DNA of 16,389 nucleotides from an uncultured Clostridia bacterium (GTDB lineage: Bacteria; Bacillota; Clostridia; Christensenellales; Aristaeellaceae): positions 1 to 16,389 of the forward strand of contig CAKUFI010000061.1 of NCBI GenBank assembly GCA_934647305.1, read 5' to 3'. Position numbers and translations under genes: made by a program. The notes under the pieces were generated by a model. It saw only the letters and a program-made list of their open reading frames with translations, made no database searches and was not told where the DNA came from. Positions 14,369 through 16,389 of the stretch are shown here, one piece after another; position 1 is the first letter of the stretch; each line of letters opens with the position of its first letter.

Positions 14369-15169
14369 ATGAGATACGTTTACGATCACGATTATCACAT
14401 CCACAGCGGCCTTTCTCTATGCTCGGGCGATCCGGAGCAGTCGCCTGAGCGCATCCTGAAATACGCTAGGGACAATCGCCTCAAGACCATCTGCCTGACC
14501 GACCACTTCTGGGATGAGCGTGTGAGCGGGCCGTCCGACTGGTATGCCAAACAGGACTTTGCGCACATCAGCGCCGCCCGGCCGCTGCCCCAGGCCGAGG
14601 GAATCCGCTTTCTGTTCGGCTGCGAGACGGAAATGGACAGGCATATGCGCCTGGCGATCAGCCGGGAGCGATTCGACGAGTTTGACTTTGTCGTCATCCC
14701 GACCACCCACTTTCACATGGAGGGCCTGACCCGGTCGGCCGCGATTTCCTCGCCGAAGCAGAAGGCCGAGTTCTGGATGGCGCGCCTGAACGCCCTGCTG
14801 GACATGGATCTGCCCTTTCACAAGATCGGCGTGGCGCACCTGACCTGCAGCCTGATCGACCGGAACCGGCAGGCCTGGCGGGAAATACTTCGCCTGCTGG
14901 ACGAGGACGCGCTCAGGCGGGTGATGGCGCGGGCGGCCGAAAAGGGCGTGGGCATCGAGCTCAACGCGGACGACATGCGCTTCTTCACGGAGGAAGAGGC
15001 CGACCTGGCGCTTCGGCCCTATCGGGCGGCGAAGGCGGCGGGCTGCAAATTCTACTGCGGCAGCGACGCGCATCATCCGGACGCCCTCGAGAACGCGCCG
15101 GAGGCCTTCGAGCGGGCGATCGAGCGGCTCGAGCTGACCGAGGACGACAAGTTCCACATCGGCGCGTAG
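14369..15169 (+). CDS. PHP-domain phosphoesterase (histidinol-phosphatase-like)
   Basis: The 266-residue protein consists of one PHP domain. Metal-binding motifs appear in order: His10 and His12 (DYHIHSG), Asp45-His46 (LTDHFW), Glu86 (GCETEMD), His114 (PTTHFHM), His157 (GVAHLTC), and Asp233 with His235 (GSDAHHPD). This is the full set for a trinuclear metal site. Members hydrolyse phosphate monoesters, as in histidinol phosphatases, or other phosphorylated small molecules. There is no his operon around it, so histidine synthesis is not supported. AAGGAG starts in the gap right after the peptidase stop and stands nine bases before the ATG, so it forms an operon with the M24 gene. I see no clear terminator after it; transcription may run on into the next gene. 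Confidence 0.87.
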   Translation: MRYVYDHDYHIHSGLSLCSGDPEQSPERILKYARDNRLKTICLTDHFWDERVSGPSDWYAKQDFAHISAARPLPQAEGIRFLFGCETEMDRHMRLAISRERFDEFDFVVIPTTHFHMEGLTRSAAISSPKQKAEFWMARLNALLDMDLPFHKIGVAHLTCSLIDRNRQAWREILRLLDEDALRRVMARAAEKGVGIELNADDMRFFTEEEADLALRPYRAAKAAGCKFYCGSDAHHPDALENAPEAFERAIERLELTEDDKFHIGA

Positions 15170-15205
15170 CGGGCGGCTTTCGGACAAAAGTGGGCAGGGA
15201 AAGTC

Positions 15206-15234
15206 GGGACAGGTCGGCGCGCGCGTGCTAGAAT
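15206..15234 (+). promoter_or_regulatory. possible promoter for the AraC/GyrI-like regulator
   Basis: GGGACA (15206-15211) and TAGAAT (15229-15234) are separated by 17 bases, 31 bases before the ATG. The -35 box matches the consensus at four of six positions and the -10 box at five of six. Confidence 0.5.
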
Positions 15235-15265
15235 GTAGTCACAGCGCAGGCAAAGGAGAGACAGC

Positions 15266-16123
15266 ATGGAGTGGATGAAGGTCATCGGGGACGCGGTGCA
15301 GCTGATTGAGGCGCGCATTACGCAGGACGTTTCGGCGGAGGAAATCGCGAAGGAGCTGAACATCTCGCCCTTCTACTTTCAAAAGGGCTTCGCGATGCTG
15401 TGCGGCTTCACGGTTTCGGAGTACGTGCGCAGCCGCAGATTGGCCCTGGCCGGAAACGACCTGGCGACCAGCGACGCGAAGGTGATCGACATCGCGCTCA
15501 AATACGGCTACGACTCGCCGGACAGCTTCGCCAAGGCGTTCACGCGCTTTCACGGCGTGACCCCGATGGCCGCGAAAAAAGACGGCGTGCTGCTCAAGTC
15601 CTTTGCCCCGCTGAAGATCAAATTCTCGCTTGAAGGGGGCTATCTCATGGACTACAGAATCGAACATAAGGACGCGTTTACCGTGCTCGCGCATGTCAAA
15701 ACCTTTCCCTACGAGGGCGCAAAGCAGCTCGTGCCGCAGTTCTGGCAGGCGCATTACGCCGCGGGCCTGGGCAGGACGGTGATGGGCACCTATGGAATCA
15801 ACATCGACCAGACGATGGGCAGGGAAACCTTCGAATACCTGATCGCCGACCCCTGCGAGCCCGACCGCAGGGCGCCCAAGGGCTTCGATGTGCGGGAGGT
15901 TCCGGCGTTTACCTGGGCCGTTTTCCCCTGCAGAGGCGCGCTGCCCAGGGCGCTGCAGGACGTGAACATTCGCATCTACACCGAGTGGCTTCCTGCGCTG
16001 CGGGACTATGAGTTCGCCGCCGGGTACTGCGTGGAGTACTACGACGATCCCGGCAAGTACGAGAAGGGCACGATGGATGAAAAGTACTACTGCGAAATCT
16101 GGATCCCGGTGAAAAAGAAGTAA
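15266..16123 (+). CDS. AraC-family regulator with C-terminal GyrI-like ligand-binding domain
   Basis: The protein has 285 residues. The N-terminal 100 or so hold two AraC helix-turn-helix motifs: VSAEEIAKELNISPFYFQ (about 21-38) and VIDIALKYGYDSPDSFAKAF (about 73-92), the latter followed by FHGVTP. From about residue 125 a GyrI-like (effector-binding) domain follows, with the conserved pattern VREVPAFTWAVFPCRG and a C-terminal EIWIPVKKK. This order is that of Rob/SoxS-type multidrug regulators and of many Clostridial homologues that bind small hydrophobic molecules. It is separate from the large membrane regulator in both architecture and position. AAAGGAGAG precedes the ATG. Its targets are unknown, and no efflux pump is in the window. 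Two strong hairpins follow the gene. Confidence 0.9.
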   Translation: MEWMKVIGDAVQLIEARITQDVSAEEIAKELNISPFYFQKGFAMLCGFTVSEYVRSRRLALAGNDLATSDAKVIDIALKYGYDSPDSFAKAFTRFHGVTPMAAKKDGVLLKSFAPLKIKFSLEGGYLMDYRIEHKDAFTVLAHVKTFPYEGAKQLVPQFWQAHYAAGLGRTVMGTYGINIDQTMGRETFEYLIADPCEPDRRAPKGFDVREVPAFTWAVFPCRGALPRALQDVNIRIYTEWLPALRDYEFAAGYCVEYYDDPGKYEKGTMDEKYYCEIWIPVKKK

Positions 16124-16128
16124 ACAGA

Positions 16129-16152
16129 TTCCCCGTCCGCGAGGGCGGGGAA
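16129..16152 (+). terminator. hairpin right after the AraC/GyrI gene
   Basis: TTCCCCGTCC (16129-16138) and GGGCGGGGAA (16143-16152) pair over 10 positions with one wobble around GCGA, five bases after the stop codon. No T-run follows, so on its own it is a weak terminator. Confidence 0.55.
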
Positions 16153-16158
16153 AGCACG

Positions 16159-16192
16159 TCGCCCGCAGCGGCTTTGCCGCTGCGGGCGATTT
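16159..16192 (+). terminator. perfect 14-bp hairpin, likely terminator
   Basis: TCGCCCGCAGCGGC (16159-16172) and GCCGCTGCGGGCGA (16176-16189) are exact inverted repeats with a TTT loop, followed by TTT. The stem is very stable but the T-run is short. With the preceding hairpin it probably marks the end of the regulator transcript. Confidence 0.65.
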
Positions 16193-16240
16193 GGCGGGGA
16201 GGACGGCCTGAACGGCACGCGCCTCCCCGCACCTCACCCA

Positions 16241-16368
16241 CGGCTCCAAGGGAGCCGCAGGGAAGCGATTTTCTGAGGAAAATCGCATTGTACGGGCGGC
16301 TGCGGCCGCCCGATTTTTGCGTCGCAGCGCAAGGGGAGGGGCGCGGGGAGGGGCGAAGCCCCGCCCCG
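16241..16368. other. hairpin-rich intergenic stretch without genes
   Basis: Four inverted repeats follow each other: CGGCTCC/GGAGCCG (16241-16257), GCGATTTTC/GAAAATCGC (16265-16286), CGGGCGGC/GCCGCCCG (16293-16312) and GGGGC/GCCCC nested in CGGGG/CCCCG (16344-16368). The third is followed by ATTTTT and is the best terminator of the set on the plus strand. The stretch is very GC-rich at its end, and I see no coding potential before the window edge. Confidence 0.6.
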
Positions 16369-16389
16369 CCGTGCCCGGCGGCGAAGGAG

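Noticed and set aside
13031..14404. 457-codon minus-strand open frame opposite the M24 peptidase
   Set aside because: It overlaps two well-supported genes and a promoter and shows no motif.

Overview
The window looks like chromosomal DNA from a GC-rich member of the Firmicutes (class Clostridia). The grounds are AGGAGG-type ribosome-binding sites before nearly every gene, sigma-A-like promoters, and a carbohydrate ABC transporter of the LplB/YtcP type with a large two-membrane-helix AraC regulator. Other Firmicutes-type signs are a Big_2-repeat amidase, and DUF362 and M24 proteins. A gut lineage such as Christensenellales or Oscillospirales is plausible but is only inference. No rRNA, tRNA, CRISPR array, transposase or phage gene was seen.

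Layout. Positions 1-260 are a convergent intergenic region with the possible tail of an upstream gene, a strong hairpin and two copies of a dispersed repeat. Positions 261-3507 (minus strand) encode a secreted cell-wall amidase with seven Ig-like repeats and a sugar-isomerase-like TIM barrel. From a divergent promoter pair, 3711-4865 (plus) encodes a DUF362/ferredoxin protein, followed by another repeat copy. Positions 5146-6420 encode a cytoplasmic-looking beta-helix protein, probably acting on carbohydrate. Positions 6421-6714 are a convergent gap filled with hairpins. Positions 6715-8928 (minus) encode the membrane-anchored AraC-type regulator. It is divergent from a sugar-uptake cluster at 9195-12960 (plus): substrate-binding protein, a third long repeat copy, then two permeases. 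Positions 13044-15169 hold a two-gene unit of an M24 peptidase and a PHP phosphoesterase. Positions 15266-16123 encode an AraC regulator with a GyrI-like ligand domain. The window ends in structured intergenic DNA.

How the genes may work together. The regulator at 6715-8928 probably senses an extracellular signal and controls the transporter across the shared intergenic region, which carries tandem palindromes. The ATPase is missing and is probably a shared one encoded elsewhere. The beta-helix protein could process the imported oligosaccharide and the TIM barrel could handle a sugar acid or keto-sugar, but both links are inferred from proximity.

The most unusual feature is a family of dispersed intergenic elements: three clear copies at 148-260, 4866-5061 and 10824-11022, and a partial one at 21-58. 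Each clear copy starts within about 20 bases of a stop codon, in the same orientation as that gene. Each carries a hairpin closed by TCGAGAGG/CCTCTCGA, a conserved block, a variable segment of nearly fixed length, and a conserved tail TTCCCCGAATGA. I do not recognise this family.
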